In this document: positions 26,295 to 38,013 of the stretch, piece after piece
How positions within the stretch are numbered: the stretch's first letter is position 1
How the letters are laid out: every line of letters starts with the position of its first letter
Translations under genes and position numbers: made by a program
The notes under the pieces: model-generated
The model's database searches: none
What the model was told of the DNA's origin: nothing
What the model saw: the letters and a program-made list of their open reading frames with translations, nothing else
Assembly (NCBI RefSeq): GCF_001662075.1
Contig: NZ_LYPL01000007.1
Location: forward strand, 1-64,000
Origin: Rhizobium bangladeshense
Lineage (GTDB): Bacteria; Pseudomonadota; Alphaproteobacteria; Rhizobiales; Rhizobiaceae
DNA: 64,000 nt
Reading direction: 5' to 3'

Positions 26295-27305
26295 ATGCTG
26301 CTTCTCACCCGTCGACAGACGATCCTCGCCGCCCTCGCGACAAGCCTCGCCGGCCACACCGCCGTCGCCCAGTCGGCACAGGCAAAGGTTCGCATTGCGC
26401 TCGACTGGACGCCCAACACCAACCATATCGGCATCTATGTCGCCAAGGCGAAGGGCTTCTATGCGGCCGGCGGCCTCGATGTCGAAATTCTACCCTTCAC
26501 CGACGCCAGCGCCGGCACGCTGGTGTCGAACGGGGTTGCCGATTTCGGCATCAGCAGCGAGATCGAGGCCATGACGCAGCGCGCCGGCGGCGGTGACGTA
26601 AAGATGGTTTACGGCGTCGTCCAGACCGAAACCGCGCGCCTGATCTACAAGGGCGATCGCGACGACATCAAGCGCCCTAAGGATCTCGACGGCAAGACCT
26701 ATGGCGGCTTCGGCGGCACCTGGGAGAGCGCGCTGGTCTCCGCGATGATCCGCAATGACGGCGGTACGGGCGACGTCAAGACCGTCACTCTTGGCACCTC
26801 CGCCTACGAGGCGCTGGACAATGGCTCGATCGATTTCACGCTGGAGATCTATACCTGGGAAGGCATCGCCGCCGAACTGGAAAACCGCAAGATCGGCCGC
26901 TTCCACTATTCCGATTACGGCATTCCCGACGAGCAGACGACGGTCATCGTCTCCAGCGACGCCTATCTCTCGGCCAGCCGGGAACACGCCCGCGCCTTCA
27001 TCCAGGCGACGCGCCAGGGTTATGCCTACTCCGTCGACCATCCCGACGAAGCCTGCGACCTGCTGATTTCCAACAGCAATGGCGCACTGATGAATACGGA
27101 ACTGGTAAAGGCGTCCCAGAAGGCATTGATCGACGGGCACTTCCTCAAATCCGAGGCCGGCGTGATCGGCACAATCGACCCGGCGAAGGCCGATGCCATC
27201 GGCACCTTCCTGCTCGAGAACGGCATCCTGGTCGATGCGAATGGCGCACCACTCAAGGAGAAGCCGGACTTTTCCACCTATTATACCAACGAACTCCTCG
27301 GCTGA
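26295..27305 (+). CDS. thiY: Thiamine-precursor ABC transporter substrate-binding protein (NMT1/THI5-like)
   Basis: A 336-residue periplasmic protein. The signal sequence has an arginine pair (TRRQTILAALATSLAGHTA) and cleavage near VAQSAQA. The mature part begins VRIALDWTPNTNHIGIYVAKAKGFY, the characteristic start of NMT1/THI5-like proteins such as ThiY that bind formylaminopyrimidine. The GGFGGTWESALV and EIYTWEG segments also fit ThiY. It follows thiZ by 91 bp, with a repeat between. GGAGG precedes the ATG. Confidence 0.87.
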   Translation: MLLLTRRQTILAALATSLAGHTAVAQSAQAKVRIALDWTPNTNHIGIYVAKAKGFYAAGGLDVEILPFTDASAGTLVSNGVADFGISSEIEAMTQRAGGGDVKMVYGVVQTETARLIYKGDRDDIKRPKDLDGKTYGGFGGTWESALVSAMIRNDGGTGDVKTVTLGTSAYEALDNGSIDFTLEIYTWEGIAAELENRKIGRFHYSDYGIPDEQTTVIVSSDAYLSASREHARAFIQATRQGYAYSVDHPDEACDLLISNSNGALMNTELVKASQKALIDGHFLKSEAGVIGTIDPAKADAIGTFLLENGILVDANGAPLKEKPDFSTYYTNELLG

Positions 27306-27393
27306 ACCCGCCCCGGCCTTGCCCGAGGCGGCGTTCCGCGGCAAATTTCGGATCGGGACGGTTTGAGCCGGATCGGGCAGGGTGGGGAATGAC

Positions 27394-28614
27394 ATGCGAC
27401 CACAGGAGAGACTGGCCGGAGCGGACTTTCTGCGCGCGACGGCCTGCCTGCTGGTGCTTGCTCATCATCTCGCGCTCCGGCTGGATCTGCGTCGAATTCC
27501 CGATGAATTGGCGTCGACGGCGCACATCCTCCGCTTCGGCAATTTCGGCGTCGCCATTTTCTTCGTGCTCAGCGGCTTTCTTCTTGCCCGTTCCTTCTGG
27601 CGCGCGCTCGATGCCGGCAGCGACATGCCGAGCCTCGGGACCTACGCCATCCGCAGGGCGGCGCGCATTGTCCCCGGCTTCTGGGTCGCCGCCACCGTCA
27701 GTTTCGTTGTCAGCCTGACGCTGGTGGCCGTGCCGCTGACACCGGAGCTTGCGTTGCGCTACCTTTCCGGACTGCTGTTCATGAGCCAATGGCATTGGCG
27801 CACGTTTTTCCCTGTCGAAGCCGACGGACCGCTCTGGTCCATCCCCTTCGAGGTCACCAGCTATGTGCTCCTGCCGGCCTGCTTTCTCCTGCTGTTTCGC
27901 CTGCCGCGGCTGCGGCAGAGCCGGTTACTGGCCCGTTGCGCCTGGCTCTGCGTCATTGCCGTCGTCCTCGTTGCCCATCTGGCAATCTTGAGGCTCTTTG
28001 CGCTCGACGACATCGGGCGCGGCTGGGCCTATGGCCTGCAGGGCGGAGCGAAGGAATGGATGCCCAACTACAATCCGATCGGCTTTTTCGCGGTCTTCGC
28101 GCTCGGCGCGCTTGCCGCCGGCATCGACGTCATGCTGCCTGCAAGGCGTTCCTTCTGGTTCGATGCCGCAGCGCTTCTCGCTTTTGCCATTGCCGGCTAC
28201 CGCCTCGTCATATCGCCCGGCGGTTCGGCCGAGGCGTACGGCTGGCTCGACATACCCTACGGATTTCCAGTCTTTCCGCTGGCGATCGCAACCGCGCTCG
28301 TATCGCTCTGCCATTCGCATCGCCTGGGCAGGCTGCTCGACAAGGCGCCCGTCCGCTATGTCGCCAAGATCTCGTTCGGCATTTATATCTGGCAGGAGAT
28401 CATCCTGACATTGATCCAGAGACTGGACCCCGGTTCGTTCGGCGCCTCCTCGGACAATGTCGTCACCGGCTGGTTGCAATCCTGCGGGCTGACGGTGGCA
28501 CTCGTCCTTCTGGTGGCAAGTCTCAGCTATCACCTGCTGGAACGACCGGCGATCGACTTGGGAAACCGTCTGACATCGCACTCACCCAATCGGACTACTC
28601 CTTTTAAAGTATAA
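27394..28614 (+). CDS. Acyltransferase family 3 membrane protein
   Basis: A protein of about 406 residues with roughly ten membrane spans. The N-terminal RLAGADFLRATACLLVLAHH motif carries the conserved His pair of the acyltransferase-3 (OafA/ExoZ/NodX-like) family, and FVLSGFLLARSF and ARIVPGFWVA follow. These enzymes O-acylate surface sugars. ATG 27394 is chosen with GGTGGGGAA upstream; a GTG four codons earlier is less likely. The next gene on the strand is a priming sugar transferase, so a role in an exported polysaccharide is plausible. The substrate is unknown. Confidence 0.82.
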   Translation: MRPQERLAGADFLRATACLLVLAHHLALRLDLRRIPDELASTAHILRFGNFGVAIFFVLSGFLLARSFWRALDAGSDMPSLGTYAIRRAARIVPGFWVAATVSFVVSLTLVAVPLTPELALRYLSGLLFMSQWHWRTFFPVEADGPLWSIPFEVTSYVLLPACFLLLFRLPRLRQSRLLARCAWLCVIAVVLVAHLAILRLFALDDIGRGWAYGLQGGAKEWMPNYNPIGFFAVFALGALAAGIDVMLPARRSFWFDAAALLAFAIAGYRLVISPGGSAEAYGWLDIPYGFPVFPLAIATALVSLCHSHRLGRLLDKAPVRYVAKISFGIYIWQEIILTLIQRLDPGSFGASSDNVVTGWLQSCGLTVALVLLVASLSYHLLERPAIDLGNRLTSHSPNRTTPFKV

Positions 28615-28781
28615 TTTTGTTTCCACTTCAACTACAGGCATTAATGTTAACAGGGAATACTCCCATTTTTGGTGTCTTTAGGGTTAGCAATTTCCTATTT
28701 ATCCCGATGACAAACCTTACGTGAGCATGTATTTGTCTCCCTACAGTTCAGTATTGCATCTAAACTTGCGGGCCTTGCGTA

Positions 28782-29519
28782 ATGAATGCTTTTACTTCGA
28801 AGACAAATTCACGCTTCGATCCGTCTCAGCGTCAGATCAAAATCAGGACCCTGGTCATAGCGAACTCCAACATTCGCCAGCCGGAGAGCTTTTCCAATGG
28901 CGAAGGAAAGGCGGCGCTGCGACTGGCCGTGAAACGGCTGATCGACATCGTCATCTCGGCTAACGCCCTCCTCGTGCTGGCGCCGCTTTTTCTGGCGATC
29001 GCTCTTTTCATCAAGCTCGACGATGGCGGCCCGGTGTTCTTCCGCCAGATCCGCTGGGGGCTGAACGGCCGGAAGATCAACGTCTTCAAATTCCGCTCGA
29101 TGCGGGCCGAAGCTTGCGATCCCAGCGGCGTCCAGCAGACCGTCAAGGGCGACGCCAGGATGACCGGCATCGGCGCGATGCTCCGCAGGACCAACATCGA
29201 CGAACTGCCGCAACTGCTGAACGTCCTCAAGGGCGAGATGTCGCTGGTCGGCCCACGCTGCCATGCCATCAACATGCGCGCGGCCGGCAGGCTCTACGAG
29301 GAAGTGGTGCCGAACTACCACCATCGACACATCATGCGCCCCGGCATCACCGGCCTTGCGCAAACACGCGGCTGGCGCGGCCCGACGACACGGCCGCTGG
29401 AAGCCCGGGCCCGCATCGCCTGTGATATCTATTATGTCAGGAATTTCAGCCTGCTGCTCGACCTGAAGATCCTGTTCAAGACACTGATCATCGAGCTGCG
29501 CGGCGGCACCGGCTTCTGA
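28782..29519 (+). CDS. Bacterial sugar transferase (priming glycosyltransferase)
   Basis: A 245-residue protein of the WcaJ/ExoY/PssA C-terminal class. It has a basic stretch, one hydrophobic hairpin (NALLVLAPLFLAIALFIKL), the KFRSMR motif, the catalytic-region DELPQLLNVLKGEMSLVGPR and the RPGITG motif. Such enzymes transfer a sugar-1-phosphate to undecaprenyl phosphate to begin a surface polysaccharide. Relative to PssA it has an extra N-terminal segment of about 45 residues. It lies 167 bp after the acyltransferase gene in AT-richer DNA, so it may have its own promoter. No Wzx, Wzy or other glycosyltransferases are nearby. Confidence 0.86.
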   Translation: MNAFTSKTNSRFDPSQRQIKIRTLVIANSNIRQPESFSNGEGKAALRLAVKRLIDIVISANALLVLAPLFLAIALFIKLDDGGPVFFRQIRWGLNGRKINVFKFRSMRAEACDPSGVQQTVKGDARMTGIGAMLRRTNIDELPQLLNVLKGEMSLVGPRCHAINMRAAGRLYEEVVPNYHHRHIMRPGITGLAQTRGWRGPTTRPLEARARIACDIYYVRNFSLLLDLKILFKTLIIELRGGTGF

Positions 29520-29708
29520 GACGCTGCAGCTAAGCTGCGGCTACATAATCCGTCAGCGGCACAGGCCGCTCCGAAAGATTGTAGCGCGCTTTTGGAGTTT
29601 TCCCTGAGCTGATTGAAGCCGTCTGTTTTCTCAACCGAAACAGCGGGCCGCGTTCGTTTGAAGCCGCACGACAACGCTGTTTTCTGTATCCCGGGAAGAA
29701 GACAGACA

Positions 29709-29737
29709 CAAAAAAGCGGCCATTGAGGCCGCCTTTT
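29709..29737 (-). terminator. Intrinsic terminator of the ATP synthase operon
   Basis: On the minus strand GCGGCC - TCAAT - GGCCGC is followed by six T residues, starting about 23 bases after the atpC stop. Confidence 0.85.
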
Positions 29738-29759
29738 CAATGAAGCTGTCGTTACCCGG

Positions 29760-30167
29760 TCAGTCCTGCTGGACGATGCCGCGCAGATGCGTCAGTTCCA
29801 TGATGAAATGCTCGAGCTTCGACTTATGCTCGTGCAGCTCGGCATGTTCGAGCTCCTTGCGGGCAGCCTCGATACGACGGGTCAGCTCGTCCTTATGGAG
29901 TTCTTCGACCGGAACGGCGGATTCGGCAAGCAAAGTGCAGCCTGTCGGCAGGATATCGGCAAACCCGCCGAACACCACGTAGTCCTGCTTCTTGCCGGAC
30001 GCCGAACGCACGCTCACCACACCCGGCTTGATGGTCGTCATCGTCGGCGCGTGGTGCGCCATGACGGTCATTTCGCCCTCGGTCGCGGGAATGACGACCT
30101 CGGTCACCATCTCCGACAGCAGCAGACGCTCCGGCGAAACGAGCTCAAAGTTGAAATTGTCAGCCAT
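29760..30167 (-). CDS. atpC: ATP synthase F1 epsilon subunit
   Basis: A 135-residue subunit. The N-terminal beta sandwich (FELVSPERLLLSEMVTEVVIPATEGEMTVMAHHAPT) is complete. The C-terminal helical part (ELTRRIEAARKELEHAELHEHKSKLEHFI) forms the inhibitory hairpin in many bacteria. It is the last gene of atpHAGDC. Its ATG shares one base with the stop of the small gene before it (TGATG), so translation is coupled to that gene rather than directly to atpD. Confidence 0.95.
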   Translation of the reverse strand: MADNFNFELVSPERLLLSEMVTEVVIPATEGEMTVMAHHAPTMTTIKPGVVSVRSASGKKQDYVVFGGFADILPTGCTLLAESAVPVEELHKDELTRRIEAARKELEHAELHEHKSKLEHFIMELTHLRGIVQQD

Positions 30168-30405
30168 CAGTGACTTACCTTCTCGGCTATGGCTTTTGCA
30201 TCTTGCAATTTTGTCCCGCAGAACGGGCAGTGCAGTACCGCCTGGTCGAGATAGCCGAGGCCTTCCTCGGTCTGAACCATCCCGACGACCATCATCAGCA
30301 CACCGTTATCGGCACGATAGACAGTCGGCGCGGCCGGTTCCGGAAGTTCCGCCACGACCCCCTTGAGGGAGTCGCAGCAGAATATCTCGTCCTGAGCATC
30401 GCTCA

Positions 30406-30406
<1 letters not shown>
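30167..30406 (-). CDS. Small CxxC protein inserted between atpD and atpC
   Basis: A 79-residue protein of unknown function. Cys10-Cys11 are adjacent near the start, and Cys60 and Cys63 sit in HCPFCGTKLQ, a half zinc-ribbon. With one CxxC plus a Cys-Cys pair it could bind a metal as a monomer, or dimerise. It is joined to atpD and atpC by TGATG overlaps on both sides, so it is made in step with F1 subunits. No ATP synthase subunit of this type is known to me. A role in F1 assembly or redox sensing is speculation. Confidence 0.8.
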
Positions 30407-32740
<2,334 letters not shown>

Positions 32741-32768
32741 CCGTGATCCGTCCTAACTTAGGGCCCGA

Positions 32769-34298
32769 TTACTGGAAAGACTTGGCGAAGCTGTCGAGAG
32801 CAGCAACGAGCTTGCCCTTCGTGTCATCGCTGATAGCCTTTTCCGTGCGGATCGCATCGAGGATGGCGGAGCCTTCCGAACGCAGGTAGGACAACAGACC
32901 CTGCTCGAACTTGCCGACCTGGGCGACCGGCAGCTTGTCGAGGTAGCCGTTGACGCCGGCGAAGATCACGGCGACCTGTTCTTCCGTCTTCAGCGGCGAG
33001 AACTGCGGCTGCTTCAGGAGTTCGGTCAGGCGTGCACCGCGGTTCAAGAGGCGCTGCGTGGCAGCGTCGAGGTCCGAACCGAACTGGGCGAAGGCGGCCA
33101 TTTCACGATACTGGGCAAGTTCGCCCTTGATCGAGCCGGCGACCTGCTTCATCGCCTTGATCTGCGCCGACGAGCCGACGCGGGAAACCGAGAGACCGAC
33201 GTTAACGGCCGGGCGGATACCCTGGTAGAACAGGTCGGTTTCAAGGAAGATCTGGCCGTCGGTAATCGAGATCACGTTGGTCGGAATGAAGGCCGACACG
33301 TCGTTGCCCTGCGTTTCGATGACCGGCAGAGCGGTCAGCGAACCGGCGCCCTTGTCGTCGTTCATCTTTGCAGCGCGCTCAAGCAGGCGCGAGTGCAGGT
33401 AGAAAACGTCGCCCGGATAGGCTTCGCGGCCCGGCGGGCGGCGCAGCAGCAGCGACATCTGACGGTAGGATACGGCCTGCTTCGACAGGTCGTCGTAACC
33501 GATCAGCGCGTGCATGCCGTTGTCGCGGAAATATTCGCCCATGGCGCAGCCCGCGAACGGAGCGAGGAACTGCATCGGAGCCGGGTCGGAAGCCGTCGCG
33601 GCGACGATGATCGAATACTTCAGCGCGCCGCGCTCTTCGAGCACCTTGACGAACTGGGCGACGGTCGAACGCTTCTGGCCGACGGCAACGTAGACGCAGT
33701 AAAGCTTCTCGCCTTCCGGACCATTGTCGTGAATGGCCTTCTGGTTGAGGAAGGCGTCGAGCAAGATAGCGGTCTTGCCGGTCTGGCGGTCACCGATGAC
33801 GAGCTCGCGCTGGCCGCGGCCGACCGGGATCAGCGCGTCGATGGCCTTGAGGCCGGTCGACATCGGCTCATGAACCGACTTGCGCGGAATGATGCCCGGA
33901 GCCTTGACGTCGACGCGCGAACGGCGGGTCGCGTTGATCGGGCCCTTGCCGTCGATAGGATTGCCGAGCGCGTCGACAACGCGGCCGAGCAGTTCCGGAC
34001 CAACCGGAACGTCGACGATGGCGCCGGTCCGCTTGACGGTGTCGCCTTCCTTGATGTCGCGGTCGGAGCCGAAAATAACGACACCGACGTTGTCGGATTC
34101 GAGGTTCAGAGCCATGCCGCGGATGCCGCCGGGGAACTCGACCATTTCACCGGCCTGGACATTGTCCAGACCGTAAACGCGAGCAATACCGTCACCGACG
34201 GAGAGAACCTGGCCGACTTCCGAGACTTCTGCCTCTTTGCCGAAATTTTTGATCTGGTCTTTGAGAATTGCGGAAATTTCCGCGGCGCGGATATCCAT
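32769..34298 (-). CDS. atpA: ATP synthase F1 alpha subunit
   Basis: A 509-residue subunit with the nucleotide-binding [10 protein letters not shown] and the [32 protein letters not shown] block; the arginine finger in [10 protein letters not shown] is present. Length is standard. Its ATG shares a base with the atpH stop (TGATG). Only F1 genes are here; in alphaproteobacteria the Fo genes form a separate operon. Confidence 0.96.
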   Translation of the reverse strand: MDIRAAEISAILKDQIKNFGKEAEVSEVGQVLSVGDGIARVYGLDNVQAGEMVEFPGGIRGMALNLESDNVGVVIFGSDRDIKEGDTVKRTGAIVDVPVGPELLGRVVDALGNPIDGKGPINATRRSRVDVKAPGIIPRKSVHEPMSTGLKAIDALIPVGRGQRELVIGDRQTGKTAILLDAFLNQKAIHDNGPEGEKLYCVYVAVGQKRSTVAQFVKVLEERGALKYSIIVAATASDPAPMQFLAPFAGCAMGEYFRDNGMHALIGYDDLSKQAVSYRQMSLLLRRPPGREAYPGDVFYLHSRLLERAAKMNDDKGAGSLTALPVIETQGNDVSAFIPTNVISITDGQIFLETDLFYQGIRPAVNVGLSVSRVGSSAQIKAMKQVAGSIKGELAQYREMAAFAQFGSDLDAATQRLLNRGARLTELLKQPQFSPLKTEEQVAVIFAGVNGYLDKLPVAQVGKFEQGLLSYLRSEGSAILDAIRTEKAISDDTKGKLVAALDSFAKSFQ

Positions 34299-34864
34299 CA
34301 GCCAACCTCTTTCAATGCGAGCTTAAGGGTAGAGAGTTTGGTACGAAGAGACGTATCAATCTGACGGGACCCGACCTTTACGATCAGACCACCAAGAATT
34401 GACGGATCAACCGTGACTGATATCGTCACGTCTTTGCCGGTGACGCTCTTGAGTGCCGCCTTCAATTCGGTTTCCTGCGCTTGCGAAAGCGCATGTGCCG
34501 AGGTGACCTCGGCGGAGATTTCACCGCGATGATTCGCGGCGATGAGGCGGAAGGCCCTGATCATGCCCGGCAGGGCAAACAGGCGGCGGTTGCGCGCCAC
34601 GACCTTCAGAAAATTGGCGAAGAAGCCGCTGATGCCGGCCCTCTCGCTGATGGCGACAATCGCCTTCAGCTGGTCCTCAGCGGAAAAAACCGGGCTTGCG
34701 ACGAAGCGCTTCAGTTCGGCGCTCTCATCCAGCATCGCTTGGAAACGGTCGAGATCGGCGGTGACGCTGTCGACGGCGCCCTGTTCGAGCGCCAGCTCGA
34801 AAAGCGACGAGGCATAGCGCTCGGCAACACCAGAAGTAAGCTGGGACGTGTCTGCCACTGGCAC
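34298..34864 (-). CDS. atpH: ATP synthase F1 delta subunit
   Basis: A 188-residue stalk subunit ([22 protein letters not shown]-terminal [20 protein letters not shown]). The start is taken as GTG 34864 because AGGGAAA lies upstream and the reading [17 protein letters not shown] matches the usual N-terminus; the frame runs further upstream but shows no family resemblance. It is the first gene of the F1 operon. The 254 bp upstream (34865-35118) should hold the promoter, but I could not single out a clear -35/-10 pair. Confidence 0.93.
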   Translation of the reverse strand: MPVADTSQLTSGVAERYASSLFELALEQGAVDSVTADLDRFQAMLDESAELKRFVASPVFSAEDQLKAIVAISERAGISGFFANFLKVVARNRRLFALPGMIRAFRLIAANHRGEISAEVTSAHALSQAQETELKAALKSVTGKDVTISVTVDPSILGGLIVKVGSRQIDTSLRTKLSTLKLALKEVG

Positions 34865-35118
34865 AAATTTCCCTGATTTCAATCCAAAATCCGGCTCTCG
34901 GCGGGCGCCGAACCTATGATCTTGAATTCGTTTTGATTTCCCCCAGAAATCACAAGAGAAGCCTCTTGCTTCTTCCGAAATTCGGGGTCCGTCTAACATA
35001 GGATGTTCGGACTCGCAACACGCGTAATGCCCGAATACGCCTTTCGCATGAATTTCTGTTCGCAAAATTGCGCAATGGCCTGAACGCGGGCCGCGCAAGC
35101 CGCCGCCGGCGGCGAAAA

Positions 35119-35508
35119 TTATGTCTGGAAGAAGCCGAAAACATATAGCAGCGGCAGTGCCGCGATAATCGCCTGCACAACCAGAAGTAAATAGTTGAGG
35201 TAAGTACTCCCCTTATCTGACAGGATGGAGACGATGCGGGCAAACGCGGCCATGGCGAATGCCGCCCCGAAGGCGGTATAAATCAGCGGCTGAGCCAGCA
35301 CGATAGCACCCAGGCCAAGACCGAGATAGAAGCCACCCACCGATCGGATCTCGCTGAAACCTTCACGCCGCTCGCCGCGCGGCGCCAGGCCGAAGAGCGT
35401 CATCGCAAGACCCGGCGCAAACATGATGACAAAGCCGGCAAAGGCCGTAAAGGCGGCTGCGCCGAAGGCAAGCTGCTCACCAAATTCCGTCGGAAATTCA
35501 AATTCCAT
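35119..35508 (-). CDS. Small four-helix membrane protein, DUF4345-like
   Basis: A 129-residue hydrophobic protein with four probable membrane spans. The loop between spans one and two has FGLAPRGERREGFSEIRSVGGFYLGLG. The R-x-x-G-G-x-Y-L-G-L-G pattern recalls DUF4345 proteins. It lies between priA and the ATP synthase operon on the same strand. Its function is unknown. Confidence 0.7.
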   Translation of the reverse strand: MEFEFPTEFGEQLAFGAAAFTAFAGFVIMFAPGLAMTLFGLAPRGERREGFSEIRSVGGFYLGLGLGAIVLAQPLIYTAFGAAFAMAAFARIVSILSDKGSTYLNYLLLVVQAIIAALPLLYVFGFFQT

Positions 35509-35586
35509 GCCTCGACCCCAATCATCAGCTGATTCTGCGTTTATGCCATGATCGGTCGAATCCGGAAACGCGGCGCGCGGAACGAT

Positions 35587-37803
35587 CTACAGAAAGCTCT
35601 GAGGATCGATATCGAGCTGCACCTGCACCGATCCGCGCTCCTTCGGGGATTGCGACAGCATTGCCCGCAGGAAGCCCTGCATGTCGGAGGTGCGCCTACC
35701 GTGCACCAGAAGCCGGAAGCGATGGCGGCCGCGCACCAGCGCAAGCGGCGCCTCCGCCGGGCCGAGCACCGAGATTCCGGACACCTGCGGCGCTGCGTTG
35801 CGCATGCCGCGCGCATGGTTTTCGGCGTCGTGGCGGGTTTCGGCCGAGACGATAATCGAGGCCAAGCGGCCGAAGGGCGGCAGTGCCGCGCGTTCGCGCT
35901 CGGTGATCTCACGCTCGTAAAAGGCATCGGAATCGCCCGACACAATCGCTTGCATTACGGGGTGCTGCGGCTGGTAGGTCTGCAGCAGCCCATGGCTCTT
36001 GAGCCCGGTGCGTCCGGCCCGGCCGGTCACCTGCGACAGAAGCTGGAAGGTGCGCTCGGCGGCGCGCGGATCGCCATTGGCGAGGCCGAGATCGGCATCG
36101 ATGATGCCGACCAGCGTCATCAGCGGAAAATTATGGCCCTTGGCGACAAGCTGGGTGCCGATGACGATATCGGCCTCGCCCTTGGCGATGGCATCGAGCT
36201 CCAACCGCAGCCGCTTCACCCCGCCCATGATATCCGAAGAAAGAACGATCGTCCGCGCCTCGGGGAAATGCCGCTCCACCTCTTCGGCGATGCGCTCGAC
36301 GCCAGGCCCGCAGGCAACCAGATGGTCGAGCGTGCCGCATTCCGGGCATGCTTCCGGCGTGCGCTCGGCGTGACCGCATTGATGGCACTGCAACTGCTTG
36401 CGGAAACGATGCTCTACCAGCCAGCTCGAACATTGCGGGCATTGAAAGCGGTGGCCGCAAACCCGGCAGAGGGTCAGCGGCGCATAACCACGCCGGTTGA
36501 GAAAGAGCAGCGCCTGTTCGCGCCGCTCCACCGTCTTGCCGATCGCCCGGATCAGCACCGGCGACAGGAAGCCGCCCCGCTCCGGCGCATGCCTGCGCAT
36601 ATCGATGAGATGCAGGTTCGGCAGCGCCGCATCGCCGAAGCGCGTCGGCAGATGGACGGTGTTGTAGCGCCCGTTCTGGCCGTTGACCTGGCTTTCGACC
36701 GATGGCGTCGCCGACACCAGGACAACCGGAAAATCGCCGATACGGCCGCGCACGACGGCCATGTCGCGGGCATTGTAGAAGACGCGATCCTCCTGTTTGT
36801 AGGCGGGATCGTGCTCCTCGTCGACGATGATGAGGCCGAGATCTTCGAAAGGCAGGAAGAGCGCCGAGCGGGCGCCGGCCACGACGCGCACTTCGCCGGT
36901 CACCGCCTGGCGCCAGACTTTTTCGCGCATGCGCGGGGCGAGGTCGGAATGCCATTCGGCGGGCTTTGCCCCGAAGCGATCCTGAAAACGCTCCATGAAA
37001 CTGGCCGTCAGCGCGATCTCCGGCAGCAGGATCAGCACCTGCCTGCCACGTTTCAGAGTCTCGGCGATCGCCTCGAAATAGACCTCGGTCTTGCCGGAGC
37101 CGGTGACGCCGTCGATTAGCGATACGGAAAATTCGCCCTTGCGAACGTCGGAGACGATCTCTGCGGCCGCCTCTTTCTGCGGCCCTTCGAGGCGCGCGGC
37201 GGCAAAATCGGGATCCGGCATCGCCACCACCGGCGGCGGCGGCAGGAATATCGTCTCGAAGATGCCGAGCGTGATCAGCCCGTCGACGACGCTGGTCGAA
37301 ACACCCGCCGCATGCGCCAGGCCGCTGCGCGTCCATGACAAGCCGTCGGAAGCGGCCTCGAGCACCCGGGCGCGCGCCGGCGTCAGCCGCTCCGGCTCGC
37401 CGCCGACGAACTTCAGCCCCTCGACCATCGGCTCCGGCTCGAAGGCGTTCGGCGCCCTCAGTGCCATGCGCGCGACGAGGCCGGGCGGCGAGAGTGTATA
37501 GGCCGCCACCCAGTCGATGAAATCCCGCATCTGCCTGGAAAGCGGCGGGCAGTCGAAGACATGGGTGATCGGGCGGAGCTTCTTCGGATCGACACCATCC
37601 TCGCCGCCGTCCCAGACGACGCCGATCACCTGTCGCGGCCCAAGCGGCACCTGCACGACCGAGCCGGGCTCGACCGCCATGCCCTCCGGCACCGAGTAGG
37701 AATAGGGTTTCGGCGCCGGCATCGGCACCAGCACCGGAACCGTTCGGTTCAGGGGCGGTGCTTCGAACAACGCGCCAAAGAGATCGGACGAATCTGTGCT
37801 CAT
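35587..37803 (-). CDS. priA: Primosomal replication protein N' (PriA helicase)
   Basis: A 738-residue superfamily 2 helicase that reloads the replisome at stalled forks. It shows an N-terminal 3'-end binding domain, Walker A GVTGSGKTE, Walker B IVDEEHD, SATPS, and four CxxC zinc pairs (CRVCGHRFQCPQC; CHQCGHAERTPEACPEC). The helicase motifs IGTQLVAKGHNFP and QLLSQVTGRAGR are followed by a C-terminal domain. ATG 37803 (MSTDSSDLFG) is chosen over ATG 37824. priA next to the atp operon is the usual rhizobial arrangement. Confidence 0.93.
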   Translation of the reverse strand: MSTDSSDLFGALFEAPPLNRTVPVLVPMPAPKPYSYSVPEGMAVEPGSVVQVPLGPRQVIGVVWDGGEDGVDPKKLRPITHVFDCPPLSRQMRDFIDWVAAYTLSPPGLVARMALRAPNAFEPEPMVEGLKFVGGEPERLTPARARVLEAASDGLSWTRSGLAHAAGVSTSVVDGLITLGIFETIFLPPPPVVAMPDPDFAAARLEGPQKEAAAEIVSDVRKGEFSVSLIDGVTGSGKTEVYFEAIAETLKRGRQVLILLPEIALTASFMERFQDRFGAKPAEWHSDLAPRMREKVWRQAVTGEVRVVAGARSALFLPFEDLGLIIVDEEHDPAYKQEDRVFYNARDMAVVRGRIGDFPVVLVSATPSVESQVNGQNGRYNTVHLPTRFGDAALPNLHLIDMRRHAPERGGFLSPVLIRAIGKTVERREQALLFLNRRGYAPLTLCRVCGHRFQCPQCSSWLVEHRFRKQLQCHQCGHAERTPEACPECGTLDHLVACGPGVERIAEEVERHFPEARTIVLSSDIMGGVKRLRLELDAIAKGEADIVIGTQLVAKGHNFPLMTLVGIIDADLGLANGDPRAAERTFQLLSQVTGRAGRTGLKSHGLLQTYQPQHPVMQAIVSGDSDAFYEREITERERAALPPFGRLASIIVSAETRHDAENHARGMRNAAPQVSGISVLGPAEAPLALVRGRHRFRLLVHGRRTSDMQGFLRAMLSQSPKERGSVQVQLDIDPQSFL

Positions 37804-38013
37804 CGGGCGAGACCATGCCCGCAAATCGACGGAATTGGAACCGCAAAGACGAGGCGGCGCATCTTGCGCGGAATACGGATTGCCGGGGCTCGCTAGGATC
37901 GCCCGTATCCTTAAGAAAAGGTTGCCGGACGAACGATTGGCCGCATAGATTGCCGGAGTGATTCATTTGGAAATGCCGAAGCGCTGTTCTTCGGCCGCTG
38001 AATTGGAGCGCGA

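Noticed and set aside
35548..37119. Open frame of 523 codons opposite priA
   Set aside because: Antisense shadow of PriA; composition is Arg/Ala/Gly rich with no motif.
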